The position numbers were made by a program, and so were the translations under genes. DNA of 31,773 nt from JAENVU01 sp031430375 (GTDB taxonomy: Bacteria; Actinomycetota; Acidimicrobiia; IMCC26256; JAENVU01): positions 1 to 31,773 of the forward strand of contig JANPBJ010000238.1 of NCBI GenBank assembly GCA_031430375.1, in the 5' to 3' direction. A model generated the notes under the pieces. The model saw only the letters and a list, made by a program, of their open reading frames with translations. It was not told the origin of the DNA and did not search any database. Positions 24,282-31,773 of this stretch are shown here, piece after piece. Numbering within the stretch: the stretch's first letter is position 1; each line of letters starts with the position of its first letter.

Positions 24282-25016
24282 TCAGCCGGCGTTGTAGTCG
24301 TAGTAGTACTCGTCCGCGAAGCTCCTGTCGGTCCCTCTGATCGACCCGATGACGGTGCGGGCCCGGGCGAAGAATCCGAGCATGTGCCAGTCACCGTATG
24401 AGTCAAACTTTCGACAGCACACGATGACGGGAACGCCGCGGAGATTCGCGAATCGGCGACCCGTCGACCGCCCGTGCCGCCCCAGCCGGTGCGCGAAGTC
24501 GAGATCTTCTGCACACACCAGCGACTCGTTGAAGCCGCCGATCGCGTCGAAATCGCTCCGTCGACACCAGTACATGACGCCGCCGATGCGGCCCACGACC
24601 ATCGCGAGCCGCAGGACCGCACTCGTGGTCCTCAGTCCCAACGAGGTGCGTTCCGAGACGAACTCGCACCCGCCGCCGACGTAGTCGCGTGCATCGATGA
24701 GCCGATTTACCTCCACCAGCGCTCGCTCGTGCATGAGGTTGTCGGCGTCGATGGTCACGACGATCTCGCCGGTCGATGCTCGCACGCCGGCATTCCGAAT
24801 CGCCGCAATGCTCCGGCTCGTGTCTTGCAGCACGTTCGCGCCGTTCGCCGCAGCGATCGTCTCCGTCCGATCGACACAACGGTTCGCGACGACGATGACC
24901 TCGGCGGTCGATCCCGAGGCGCGCACGGCCATATCGATAGCCGCCAGCCCCCGCCCGAGTAGTTCCTCTTCGTTGTGGGCGGGTACCACAATCGAAAATC
25001 GCGGTATACCGGTCAC
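24282..25016 (-). CDS. Family 2 glycosyltransferase
   Basis: A 244-residue GT-A fold glycosyltransferase. The N-terminal strand and donor site are 'FSIVVPAHNEEELLGRGLAA', followed by 'VIVVANRCVDRTETIAAANG' and the metal-binding DAD at 90-92 (VVTIDADNLM). Acceptor-side features are 'GGVMYWCRRSDFDAIGGFNE' and 'CAEDLDFAHRLGRHG', where ED is the likely catalytic base region. There are no membrane helices, so it is soluble or peripheral. It would transfer a sugar from a nucleotide donor; donor and acceptor are unknown. The GTG start at 25016 lacks a well-spaced ribosome site. The 3' end abuts the monooxygenase remnant. Confidence 0.87.
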   Translation of the reverse strand: MTGIPRFSIVVPAHNEEELLGRGLAAIDMAVRASGSTAEVIVVANRCVDRTETIAAANGANVLQDTSRSIAAIRNAGVRASTGEIVVTIDADNLMHERALVEVNRLIDARDYVGGGCEFVSERTSLGLRTTSAVLRLAMVVGRIGGVMYWCRRSDFDAIGGFNESLVCAEDLDFAHRLGRHGRSTGRRFANLRGVPVIVCCRKFDSYGDWHMLGFFARARTVIGSIRGTDRSFADEYYYDYNAG

Positions 25017-25068
25017 TCCCGCGCTATCGACCGATCACGGTCAGCACTTGATCAGCGGCGACCGACCA

Positions 25069-25599
25069 TCACGGCAGGCGCAGCGCCGCGAGGACGTCGT
25101 CGAGTGGGGCGTGGTCGGTGCTGTCGGAATCTATGTGCTCGTAGCGCACCCGATCGCCGGCGCCGATCACGAAGGTCGCGCCGATCTGGCGCACCCGCGC
25201 GCCGGCCTTGCGGACGTGATATCCGCGCTTCGACGTTTCCCGCGTGGCCTTCCACGTGCGCGGGTGCAGCAGTTGGAGCCAGTTCAGCGTTCGTAGCGAA
25301 GCGGCATGTGCGGCGGTCGCATCGTCGTCGACCAGCACCAGGAACGGGATCTGTTCCTCCTGGACGAACGCATCGGCGTAGCGCTGATCACCGGTTCCAA
25401 TCGCGACCACCTCCGCGCCCAGGCTGGTGATCTCGTCGTATCGCTCGCGCAACTGCGCAGCATGCTCGCGGCAGTGCAGTCAACCGAAGTGTCGGAGGAA
25501 CACCAACACAATCGGCCGGTCATGCCAAAGATCGCCCAGCCGATGCGGTGTCCCTTCGCTATCGGCGAGCGAGCACGCAGACAACGCAACAAGATCCAT
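25069..25599 (-). CDS. Peroxiredoxin-like (AhpC/TSA) protein with candidate selenocysteine (in-frame TGA)
   Basis: Read through one TGA, this 176-residue frame is a complete thioredoxin-fold AhpC/TSA-type protein. ATG 25599 begins MDLVALSACSLADSEGTPHR, then 'LWHDRPIVLVFLRHFG', TGA (25482-25480, codon 40), 'LHCREHAAQLRERYDE', 'GAEVVAIGTGDQRYADAFVQ', 'IPFLVLVDDDATAAHAASLR' and a C-terminus like 'GATFVIGAGDRVRYEHID'. Homologues I recall read RHFGCxxCRE, so TGA stands exactly at the first, redox-active Cys, giving U-x-x-C with Cys43. Sequence on both sides is intact and in frame, which argues for selenocysteine rather than decay. It would reduce peroxides or act as a thiol oxidoreductase in the cytoplasm. 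A nonsense mutation remains the alternative. Confidence 0.7.
25452..25475 (-). promoter_or_regulatory. Possible bacterial SECIS stem-loop after the TGA
   Basis: Starting five nt after the TGA, ACTGC (25475-25471) pairs with GCAGT (25456-25452). An inner GC/GC adds two pairs around a short G-containing loop. Size and position fit a bacterial SECIS, but the stem is short and imperfect, so this is suggestive only. Confidence 0.4.
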
Positions 25600-25719
25600 A
25601 CCGAGCACCCTATCGGTGCCCTACGCCTCAAGGCTCTGGCCCAGTCGGCAGACACAATCGTGCGGTGCCCCGTCAAAAAAACGACGGCTGAACCGACAAT
25701 TCCTCTAGAGTCTCGGTCC

Positions 25720-26979
25720 ATGGAACCGTTCCTGAAGCGTGGATTGCTTGGTCGGATCGAGGCGTCCCTCGCCTCGGTACCAGTGCTCATCCTCGAGGGC
25801 CCGCGGGCATCAGGAAAGACCTCGATCGGCACGATATTGGCCGACCGCGGGTTGATCAACACCACCGCCGACCTCGGCGATCCCACCGTCCTGGCCGCGG
25901 CCGCATCCGCTCCCACCTCGTTCGTCAACGACCTCTCGGCCCCCGCATTCATCGACGAAGCGCAACTCGTTCCCGAGATCGCACTCGCGGTGAAACGCCG
26001 CGTCGATCGAGAACGTCGCCCGGGCATGTTCGTACTCACCGGCTCGTCGCGTCTGGGACGGACAACACTCGGAGGATCCGACGCGTTGGCCGGACGCGCG
26101 GTGCGGATGCGGTTGTGGCCGATGACCCAGGCCGAGTTGGCCGGCTCCCCCGTCAGTCTGGTTTCTGACCTGTTCGACGCCGCGCCGGGCCCAGCGTTCG
26201 CCCGTGCGGAGATCGCGCGCGCGGACCTCCTGCATCGAATCCGCGCTGGAGGACTCCCGGCGCTCGCCGGAGTAGTCGCACCGATCGATGATGCAGTCAG
26301 AGCCCATCTCAGCGCGGAGTATGTGGAGGGCGTGGTTCACCACGAGATCGGACGCCGCCAAGATCGCTCCGAGATGATTCGCACGTTCAAGTACCTCGCC
26401 GCTTCCACCTCGCGCCTCCTCAATGTCAGCACCGTCGCCGGCGAGTTGCAGACCACGAGAGAGACACTCACCAGCCGAATCGCCGCACTCGACTCCAGCT
26501 TCCTCGTGCACCAGCTCCTCGGCCATCGACCCGCGGAACATCGCACACTCACATCGCATCCGAAGGTGCACGCAGTCGATGTGGGACTCGCGGCGTGGGC
26601 ATCTCGCCTCCACGCGGATCCACCGGCTCATGAATACGGTGGACTGTTGGAGACCTTGGTGGTCAACGAGCTCGTAGCGCAGGCGAGTTGGAACGCCGAC
26701 GAGATCACCGTCCGCCATTGGCGAGATACCGCACGCAAGACCGAGGTTGACGCCGTACTCCTTGATGCGACCGGTGCCTCAATACCGGTCGAGGTCAAGG
26801 CCGCGGTCGATGTCCGACGCGATGATTTGATCGGGCTCAATCGCTATCTCGCGACCGTCGACGGTGCGCGCCGAGGGATCGTCTTCTACTCGGGGGGCCT
26901 CACGCTGCAACTCGACGAAAAGGTTTGGGCCGTACCGATCTCTGCGCTGTGGAACGGCCTGCAGCCCGGTACCTCCTGA
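25720..26979 (+). CDS. AAA ATPase with DUF4143 nuclease-like domain
   Basis: A 419-residue ATPase. The Walker A motif is GPRASGKT (27-34, Lys33), Walker B is 'APAFIDEAQLVPE' (Asp79/Glu80), and a sensor-like 'MFVLTGSSRLGR' follows. The C-terminal part is DUF4143: 'STVAGELQTTRETLTSRIAA' (winged helix), 'LLETLVVNELVAQAS' and 'KTEVDAVLLDATGASIPVEV', in which E-V-D ... V-E-V-K is a PD-(D/E)xK-like pattern. Such proteins are common, mostly uncharacterised, and are sometimes linked to mobile or defence DNA. ATG 25720 is chosen as the family start; the frame opens further upstream without homology. It is convergent with the AKR gene. Confidence 0.85.
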   Translation: MEPFLKRGLLGRIEASLASVPVLILEGPRASGKTSIGTILADRGLINTTADLGDPTVLAAAASAPTSFVNDLSAPAFIDEAQLVPEIALAVKRRVDRERRPGMFVLTGSSRLGRTTLGGSDALAGRAVRMRLWPMTQAELAGSPVSLVSDLFDAAPGPAFARAEIARADLLHRIRAGGLPALAGVVAPIDDAVRAHLSAEYVEGVVHHEIGRRQDRSEMIRTFKYLAASTSRLLNVSTVAGELQTTRETLTSRIAALDSSFLVHQLLGHRPAEHRTLTSHPKVHAVDVGLAAWASRLHADPPAHEYGGLLETLVVNELVAQASWNADEITVRHWRDTARKTEVDAVLLDATGASIPVEVKAAVDVRRDDLIGLNRYLATVDGARRGIVFYSGGLTLQLDEKVWAVPISALWNGLQPGTS

Positions 26980-26994
26980 GCACACACACCGCGC

Positions 26995-27942
26995 CTACAC
27001 CACCGCGTCCAACTCGGCGCGCAGCGCCGGTGGAAGGGGCGTGCGCACCCACGCGACATCGGCCGTGATCTCCTCCGAGCTGCGCGCGCCGACGATAACC
27101 GTGGTTACCGCGGGGTGCGCCAACGCGAACTGCAATGCTGCGGCCGGGAGCGCGACGCCGTGGCGGTCGCACAGCTCACGAAGCGCGGCGACGCGCGTCA
27201 TCACGTCTGTAGATGCAGGCTTGTAGTCGAAGGTTGGAAGCGCGTCGACGCTCGCAAGGACGCCGCTGTTGAACACACCGCCGAGGATGACGCCGACACC
27301 ACGCGCCGCGCACGCTTCGAGCAACCTCTCCCCGCTCCGATCGAGCAACGTGTACCGCCCGGCGAGCAACACACAATCGAGATCCACCTGCGCGACAAAC
27401 CGGCAGAGCATCTCGTGTTGGTTCATCCCCGCTCCGATGGCCCGCACCACACCTTGGTCTCGGAGTTCCAGCAACGCGGGGAACGCGCCGCGAAGCGCAT
27501 CCTGCTCGTGATCGTCCGGGTCGTGCACGAGCACCACATCGAGCCGGTCGAGGCCCAGTCGCTCCAAACTCTCCTCGATCGACCGCAGCACGCCGTCGCG
27601 CGAGTAGTCGAACCGCGGCGCGAGGCCGCGCGCCACGCGGAAGACGCCCGGGTCGAAGTCTGGATCCGGCCGCAACAGTCGACCGACCTTCGACGACACC
27701 ACGTACTCGTCGCGCGGATACGCCTGCAACGCTCGGCCCAACCGTTGCTCGGAAAGCCCGTGGCCGTAGAGCGGTGCCGTGTCGAAGTACCGGATCCCCG
27801 CGTCCCAGGCTGCCGCGACCGTGGCGGCCGCGTCTTCGTCGGTGAGGGCGGTGAACAGGTTGCCGAGCGGCGCACACCCGAGGCCGAGCCGCGTCACCTC
27901 GACGTCGCGCGCGCCGAGCGGCGCGGTGGGGATCACTGCCAT
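26995..27942 (-). CDS. Aldo/keto reductase, L-fucose/D-threo-aldose 1-dehydrogenase-like
   Basis: A 315-residue (beta/alpha)8 NAD(P)-dependent oxidoreductase. The catalytic tetrad is visible: Asp54 (YFDTAPLYG), Tyr59, Lys85 (VVSSKVGRLL) and His140 (VVLVHDPDD). The C-terminal 'HPAVTTVIVGARSSEEITAD' is the cofactor end. The general pattern, including 'GCAPLGNLFTALTDEDAAAT', resembles D-threo-aldose (L-fucose) dehydrogenases, which oxidise the sugar to its lactone. ATG 27942 overlaps the end of the fuconate dehydratase gene by 10 nt, so the two are co-translated. This fits the first step of oxidative L-fucose catabolism; the exact sugar is inferred. Confidence 0.85.
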   Translation of the reverse strand: MAVIPTAPLGARDVEVTRLGLGCAPLGNLFTALTDEDAAATVAAAWDAGIRYFDTAPLYGHGLSEQRLGRALQAYPRDEYVVSSKVGRLLRPDPDFDPGVFRVARGLAPRFDYSRDGVLRSIEESLERLGLDRLDVVLVHDPDDHEQDALRGAFPALLELRDQGVVRAIGAGMNQHEMLCRFVAQVDLDCVLLAGRYTLLDRSGERLLEACAARGVGVILGGVFNSGVLASVDALPTFDYKPASTDVMTRVAALRELCDRHGVALPAAALQFALAHPAVTTVIVGARSSEEITADVAWVRTPLPPALRAELDAVV

Positions 27943-29219
27943 TCGGAACCCGTCGGCCACGTGAGCGCGGCATAGGACTCGGGCCACATGTCGATGGAGT
28001 AGCCGGGCGCGTCCGGCACCAGATAGCGGCCGTCGCGAATCAGTGCCGGATGCACGTAGTGCTCGTGGAGGTGGTCGGCGAACTCGGTCGTGCGGTCATC
28101 CAATGAACCGGATACGCACACGTAGTCGATGATCGACAGGTGTTGCACGTACTCGCACAGACCGAGGCCACCCGCGTGCGGGCAGACCGGCACATCGAAC
28201 TTCGCCGCGAGGAGCAACACGGCGAGTACTTCGTTGACGCCCCCGAGGCGGCACGCATCGATCTGCACGTAGTCGATGGCTTCGGCTTGCAACAGCTGCT
28301 TGAACATCACCCGGTTCGCCGCGTGCTCCCCGGTCGCGACTCCCACCGGCGCGACCGCGCGCCGGATCGCCGCGTGACCCAACACATCGTCGGGGCTGGT
28401 CGGCTCCTCGATCCACCGGAGGTTGAATGGTTCGAGGCGGCGCATCCACTCGATGGCTTGGCCCACATCCCACACCTGATTCGCGTCGGCCATCAGCGGC
28501 AGATCACCGATCTCCTCGCGCATCACTTCGCAGCGACGCACGTCGGACGCGATGTCGACACCAACCTTGGTCTTGAAACACTTCCACCCCTCGGCGAGCG
28601 CGGCGCGCGCCAGGTGGCGCACCTTGTCCTCGGAGTACCCGAGCCATCCGGCGGAGGTGAGGTAGGCGGGATACCCGTCGCGGCGCAGCTCCGCGACGCG
28701 CGCGGCCTTCGTAGGCGCGAGCCCGCGCACGAGGTCGAACGCCTCATCACGATCGAGCACATCGCTGAGATACCGGAAGTCGACGAGCCCCACGAACTCC
28801 TCGGGCGAGAGATCCGCGATGAGTTGCCAGAGCGGCTTACCCGCAGTCTTCGCACTCAGGTCCCACACCGCGTTGACAATCGCGGCCGTGGCAAGGTGGA
28901 TGAGCCCCTTCTCGGGTCCGAGCCACCGGAGCTGGCTGTGGTTGGTGAGATCACGCCACATCCGCGCCGAGTCGGCCAGCAGATCGTCCACGTCTCGGCC
29001 CACCACGAGGACCGCCAACTGCTCGATCGCCGCGCAGCAGAGGTCGTTGCCGGCGCCGATGGTGAACGTCATGCCCACGCCCTCGTGGTCGCCATCGGTC
29101 TCGAGGAACACGTAGGCGCCGGAGTAGTCCGGGTCGGTGTGCACGGCATCGGAACCGGCCAAGGTGCGGGAGGTCGGCGCCCGCACGTCGAGGGTTCGCA
29201 CACCGGTGATCCGAGTCAT
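27933..29219 (-). CDS. L-fuconate dehydratase (enolase superfamily)
   Basis: A 428-residue enzyme that dehydrates L-fuconate to 2-keto-3-deoxy-L-fuconate. Key residues are present: Lys216 and Lys218 (KCFKTKVG), Asp245 (LMADANQVWD), Glu271 (RWIEEPTSPDD), Glu298 (ATGEHAANR), Asp321 (QIDACRLGG) and His348 (VCPHAGGLGLCEYVQH). These are offset by a constant 3 from the Xanthomonas enzyme numbering I recall (K218, K220, D248, E274, E301, H351), so the assignment is good. Length is typical. ATG 29219 opens with MTRITGVRTLDVRAPTSRTL. It overlaps the AKR gene downstream and is divergent from the SDR gene, with a shared ~95-bp promoter gap. Confidence 0.93.
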   Translation of the reverse strand: MTRITGVRTLDVRAPTSRTLAGSDAVHTDPDYSGAYVFLETDGDHEGVGMTFTIGAGNDLCCAAIEQLAVLVVGRDVDDLLADSARMWRDLTNHSQLRWLGPEKGLIHLATAAIVNAVWDLSAKTAGKPLWQLIADLSPEEFVGLVDFRYLSDVLDRDEAFDLVRGLAPTKAARVAELRRDGYPAYLTSAGWLGYSEDKVRHLARAALAEGWKCFKTKVGVDIASDVRRCEVMREEIGDLPLMADANQVWDVGQAIEWMRRLEPFNLRWIEEPTSPDDVLGHAAIRRAVAPVGVATGEHAANRVMFKQLLQAEAIDYVQIDACRLGGVNEVLAVLLLAAKFDVPVCPHAGGLGLCEYVQHLSIIDYVCVSGSLDDRTTEFADHLHEHYVHPALIRDGRYLVPDAPGYSIDMWPESYAALTWPTGSEWQ

Positions 29220-29313
29220 CCCGGCACAGTAAGCAGCCGCCCCCGGCGCGCGCCATGATGACCACCGCCACGCCCGTTGGGGTCAGGTGGGACCAGGCCG
29301 AAAGGAGTGCACC

Positions 29314-30021
29314 ATGGGACAACGAGTGATCGTGGTGACCGGGTCGAGCGGCGGCATCGGCACGGCCATCACCGAAGCGTTCACCGCGCTCGGCGCCACC
29401 GTGATCGGCCTCGATCTCGTCGACGGCTTCGACGTGACCGACCCGCAGGCTTGTGCCGACGCCGCGGCCCGGATCGTCACCGAACACGGCCGCGTCGACG
29501 TGCTCTGCAACAACGCCGGGATCAGTGCTGTCGGCGACGTGGTCACCTCCACCCCCGACGAGTGGCAACGCGTCTTCGCGGTCAACGTGTTCGGCACGGC
29601 GAACATGAGCCGCGCGTTCCTCCCTGCCATGCGCGCCGCCGGCCAGGGTGCGATCGTCAATACCTGCTCGGTCGTCGCGTCGGTCGGCCTCGTGGAGCGC
29701 GCGGTCTACGGCGCGTCGAAGGGCGCGGTGCTCGCGCTCACTAAGGCCATGGCCGCGGATGAGATCACCCGCGGCATCCGGGTCAACTGCGTCTCGCCCG
29801 GCACCGTGTGGAGCCCGTGGGTCCAGCGACTGGTCCAGACCACACCCGATCCCGAAGGAGCCACCGAGGCGCTTCGCGCGCGCCAGCCTTTGGGCCGCAT
29901 GGTGGCCTGCGAGGAGGTCGCGGCCACGGTCGTCTACCTTGCCGCGCCCACCACCTTCACGACCGGCGCCGACTTTCTGCTCGACGGTGGCATCACCGGC
30001 GTACGGATCGTGTCGTCGTGA
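29314..30021 (+). CDS. SDR dehydrogenase of the fucose-type pathway
   Basis: A 235-residue classical short-chain dehydrogenase. The cofactor motif is TGSSGGIG (9-16), followed by 'VDVLCNNAGISAVGD' and catalytic Ser119 (NTCSVVAS), Tyr132 and Lys136 (RAVYGASKGA). The C-terminal 'FTTGADFLLDGGITGVRIVS' is typical. In oxidative L-fucose catabolism an SDR oxidises 2-keto-3-deoxy-L-fuconate (or L-fucose itself), so a pathway role is likely but the substrate is inferred from context. ATG 29314 has AAAGGAG at ideal spacing. Its stop overlaps the GTG of the solute-binding-like gene. Confidence 0.88.
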   Translation: MGQRVIVVTGSSGGIGTAITEAFTALGATVIGLDLVDGFDVTDPQACADAAARIVTEHGRVDVLCNNAGISAVGDVVTSTPDEWQRVFAVNVFGTANMSRAFLPAMRAAGQGAIVNTCSVVASVGLVERAVYGASKGAVLALTKAMAADEITRGIRVNCVSPGTVWSPWVQRLVQTTPDPEGATEALRARQPLGRMVACEEVAATVVYLAAPTTFTTGADFLLDGGITGVRIVSS

Positions 30022-31106
30022 CCAAAGATCCGCCGCATGTCGCGCTCGTCGGCGGCCCGATGTACGACCATCTCTACGAACACTTCGTTGCCGACGACAT
30101 CGAGATCGTCGTTCACGCCGACCACCCCACACTCAACCGCCAGGTCGCGGAGATGCTGAGCGCCGGTGAGCGCATCGACGTGCTCGCGACCCACTCCAAG
30201 TACGCGCCGTCTCAACAGCAATGGCTCCACAATCTCGACGACCTCCTCGCGCCCGAACTGCTCGGCCCACTCGCTCCGCGCGCCGTCGAACTCTGCCGGT
30301 TCAGTGGCGCGCTGCTGTGTGCACCGCGCTTGGTGGACGTGCGCGTGCTGTGGGTCCGGACCGATCGCATCGCGCAGGTCCCGGACACCTGGCCCGACCT
30401 CATCGACTCGGAAGTCGTCTTCGGTTTCCCTGGTCGCGAGTCGGGACTGTTCGGTACGTTCTTCGAGCTCGTGGTCGGTGCGGGTGGCTCACTGTTCGAC
30501 GACGAGCTGGTGCCGACGATGGACACCCCTGTGGCCGAATGGGCAATCGACGCGCTCTGCCGATTGGCCGCCCGCGGACCGTTGGACCTGCCCGACTGGC
30601 ACTACGACGGCGTCGATCAGGCGCTGCTCGACGGCCGGGTCGACGCCGCGGCCGCGTGGCCGGGTGGATGGGGTGCGATCCGCGACTCCGAGCACGCAGC
30701 ACAGCTCACGCCATCCCTCTACCCCGCCGGGTCCGAGCGGAGAGTGTCCTACTCGGGGTGCCACGCCTGGGCAATCCCGAAAACGTGTGGCGACATCGAC
30801 CGCGCGGTCGCGCTCGTCACCGATCTCATCGGCGAAGCCGCGCAACAGCTCGACACGGCAGGCGGCAACATGTGCGCGCACGTCGACGCGCTCGCGAGCA
30901 TTCAGCCGGCCGACGCCACCGATCGTCGCCGGCTCGACATCACCCGAGACACCATCGACACTGCGATGATCACCTATCCCCCACTCGCCCGGTTTCCCGA
31001 CGTCGAAGACGCGGGCTGGTCCGCAATTCACGCGGCGCTGGTCGGCGATTGCTCGCCACGCGACGCGGCCCGAGCCATCCAGACCGCCGTGACCCCGGGG
31101 AACTGA
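30018..31106 (+). CDS. Solute-binding-protein homologue without signal peptide
   Basis: A 362-residue protein related to family 1 ABC sugar-binding proteins. It has 'VLATHSKYAPSQQQWLHNLD', 'RVLWVRTDRIAQVPDTWPDL', 'ESGLFGTFFELVVGAGGSLF', 'VDAAAAWPGGWGAIRDS' and 'YSGCHAWAIPK', all typical of the two-lobed fold. The N-terminus (TKDPPHVALVGGPMYDHLYE) goes directly into the first beta strand, with no hydrophobic signal or lipobox, so it should stay in the cytoplasm. The GTG start overlaps the SDR stop (GTGA), a strong coupling. No permease or ATPase genes accompany it in the window. It may be a cytoplasmic sugar-binding or sensing protein. An undetected upstream exporter signal is ruled out by the overlap. 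Confidence 0.8.
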   Translation: MTKDPPHVALVGGPMYDHLYEHFVADDIEIVVHADHPTLNRQVAEMLSAGERIDVLATHSKYAPSQQQWLHNLDDLLAPELLGPLAPRAVELCRFSGALLCAPRLVDVRVLWVRTDRIAQVPDTWPDLIDSEVVFGFPGRESGLFGTFFELVVGAGGSLFDDELVPTMDTPVAEWAIDALCRLAARGPLDLPDWHYDGVDQALLDGRVDAAAAWPGGWGAIRDSEHAAQLTPSLYPAGSERRVSYSGCHAWAIPKTCGDIDRAVALVTDLIGEAAQQLDTAGGNMCAHVDALASIQPADATDRRRLDITRDTIDTAMITYPPLARFPDVEDAGWSAIHAALVGDCSPRDAARAIQTAVTPGN

Positions 31107-31358
31107 CACCCTCGGAGAGAAGGCCTCTGCGCGATTCCGGTCGAATTTCTTCGCCACGGTCGAGGCCGCCTCACGCTCTGCGCCACTGCCTTTGGGATTC
31201 GAGCACCGCTATCGCACGGCATTCCAGCGGCGATCGGAGCGTTAGGGCGGCTTCGAGCCAGTTGCGGAATATGACAAAAGGGAAGTACCATCCTTGCGGG
31301 CAGCGCTGACTGGGGATCGACGAAAGCCTTATTTCAAGTCGACCGGGGGGGGCGAATT
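31107..31358. other. Intergenic region upstream of a secreted protein gene
   Basis: About 250 bp without a recognisable gene. It ends in a purine-rich GGGGGGGGCG run (31345-31354) that serves as the ribosome site of the next gene. No clear promoter hexamer pair, repeat or RNA was found. Confidence 0.4.
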
Positions 31359-31773
31359 GTGAAAACACGTTGGGCGATGCGGAGCGATCGGCGGCAAAGT
31401 GCGCCACGGCTTCGGCGGATCGGGGGTGCGACCCTCGTCGCGACGACGATGTTCGCCGCGCTTCCGGCGTTCCCGTCGGCGGCCAGCGTCGAGTCCACCG
31501 TGGGGCAGATGGAACAAGTGGTCGCGCCACCTTCGGTCGCAGGCGGGAAGTACCTCAGCGCAACTGCGATCCGGGTGTTCCCCGAACGCGCACGCTTCGA
31601 GATTCCGGCTCCGCTGTCGATCGACCTCAAAGCACCGGGAACGTATAGCAAGGCCAGCCAAGTCCCGGCGCCGGGACTTGCTCCGATCGCCACGGGCACC
31701 CTGGTGAACAGCCACTTGATCCACGCGGCCGGCGGCAGCTCACAGGTACCGCTTGACGGCACCGTCACGTTCG
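31359..31773 (+). CDS. Secreted protein, 5' part (runs off the window)
   Basis: At least 138 residues, truncated at base 31773. GTG 31359 follows a G-rich ribosome site. The N-terminus has several Arg pairs (DRRQSAPRLRRIGG) then a hydrophobic core (ATLVATTMFAALPAFPSAAS) with an Ala-x-Ala-type cleavage region, so a signal peptide is clear; the Arg-rich part is long but not a canonical twin-Arg motif. The mature part reads 'VESTVGQMEQVVAPPSVAGG' and later 'KAPGTYSKASQVPAPGLAPI', 'TGTLVNSHLIHAAGGSSQVP', a beta-rich extracellular composition. The DUF/family cannot be named from the part seen. Confidence 0.7.
   Translation, partial: MKTRWAMRSDRRQSAPRLRRIGGATLVATTMFAALPAFPSAASVESTVGQMEQVVAPPSVAGGKYLSATAIRVFPERARFEIPAPLSIDLKAPGTYSKASQVPAPGLAPIATGTLVNSHLIHAAGGSSQVPLDGTVTF

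Noticed and set aside
25670..25687. Hairpin CCGTC-A-run-GACGG upstream of the DUF4143 ATPase
   Set aside because: Short 5-bp stem with the A-run in the loop; it does not look like a terminator or known regulatory RNA.
1..31773. CRISPR arrays, tRNA/rRNA genes, insertion sequences, integrase or attachment sites
   Set aside because: No regularly spaced repeats, cloverleaf-like sequences, transposase motifs or long terminal repeats were seen by eye on either strand.

Overview
High-GC DNA of actinobacterial character. It shows GTG/TTG starts, many 4-nt ATGA/GTGA stop-start overlaps, an InhA-like enoyl reductase, a TIGR03086 protein, a TLP1-type thiolase-like protein, and likely leaderless promoters. 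An Acidimicrobiia-like or other actinomycete chromosome fits best, but no rRNA or other taxonomic marker is present, so this is an inference. No tRNA, rRNA, CRISPR array, transposase or integrase was found.

Layout. 1-2000: the start of a leftward membrane or secreted gene and a rightward SRPBCC gene share a divergent promoter built on a perfect AT-rich dyad. A truncated NAD(P)H-binding gene then meets leftward gene debris head-on. 2000-4200: a small winged-helix regulator, an InhA/FabI-like reductase behind a near-consensus promoter, and a DUF6671 gene. 4200-9920: a tightly overlapped operon encodes DabB, DabA (inorganic carbon uptake, all four zinc ligands visible) and a thiolase-like protein. 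9920-12450: a leftward operon of a release-factor-like baeRF protein and TerC, headed by a yybP-ykoY (Mn2+) riboswitch under a consensus promoter; terC carries a one-base frameshift. 12560-15450: lipoprotein, methyltransferase and TIGR03086 genes, all leftward. 15450-19600: cupin protein, LuxR-type regulator, acyl-CoA thioesterase-like protein and DUF2804 protein. 19630-23010: TetR regulator plus alpha/beta hydrolase, divergent from a two-subunit Rieske dioxygenase. 23100-25070: a VapBC-like pair, a decayed aromatic monooxygenase and a family 2 glycosyltransferase. 25069-25599: a peroxiredoxin-like gene with in-frame TGA exactly at its first redox Cys, a strong selenoprotein candidate. 25720-26979: DUF4143 ATPase. 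26995-31106: an L-fucose-type oxidative sugar cluster (aldo/keto reductase, L-fuconate dehydratase, SDR) with a solute-binding-protein homologue lacking a signal peptide. 31359-end: a secreted protein, cut by the window.

How the genes work together. DabAB would accumulate bicarbonate, probably for acyl-CoA carboxylation or anaplerosis, since no RuBisCO is seen. The baeRF-TerC operon should respond to manganese. TetR, hydrolase and the Rieske enzyme look like a regulated aromatic-oxidation module, and the nearby monooxygenase remnant suggests it was once larger. The fucose-type cluster would oxidise L-fucose or a similar sugar toward 2-keto-3-deoxy acids, with lactonase and final cleavage enzymes outside the window. 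The main candidates for new biology are the selenocysteine peroxiredoxin-like protein, the dabB-dabA-thiolase operon, the Mn-riboswitch-controlled baeRF-terC operon, and the cytoplasmic solute-binding-like protein coupled to sugar oxidation.
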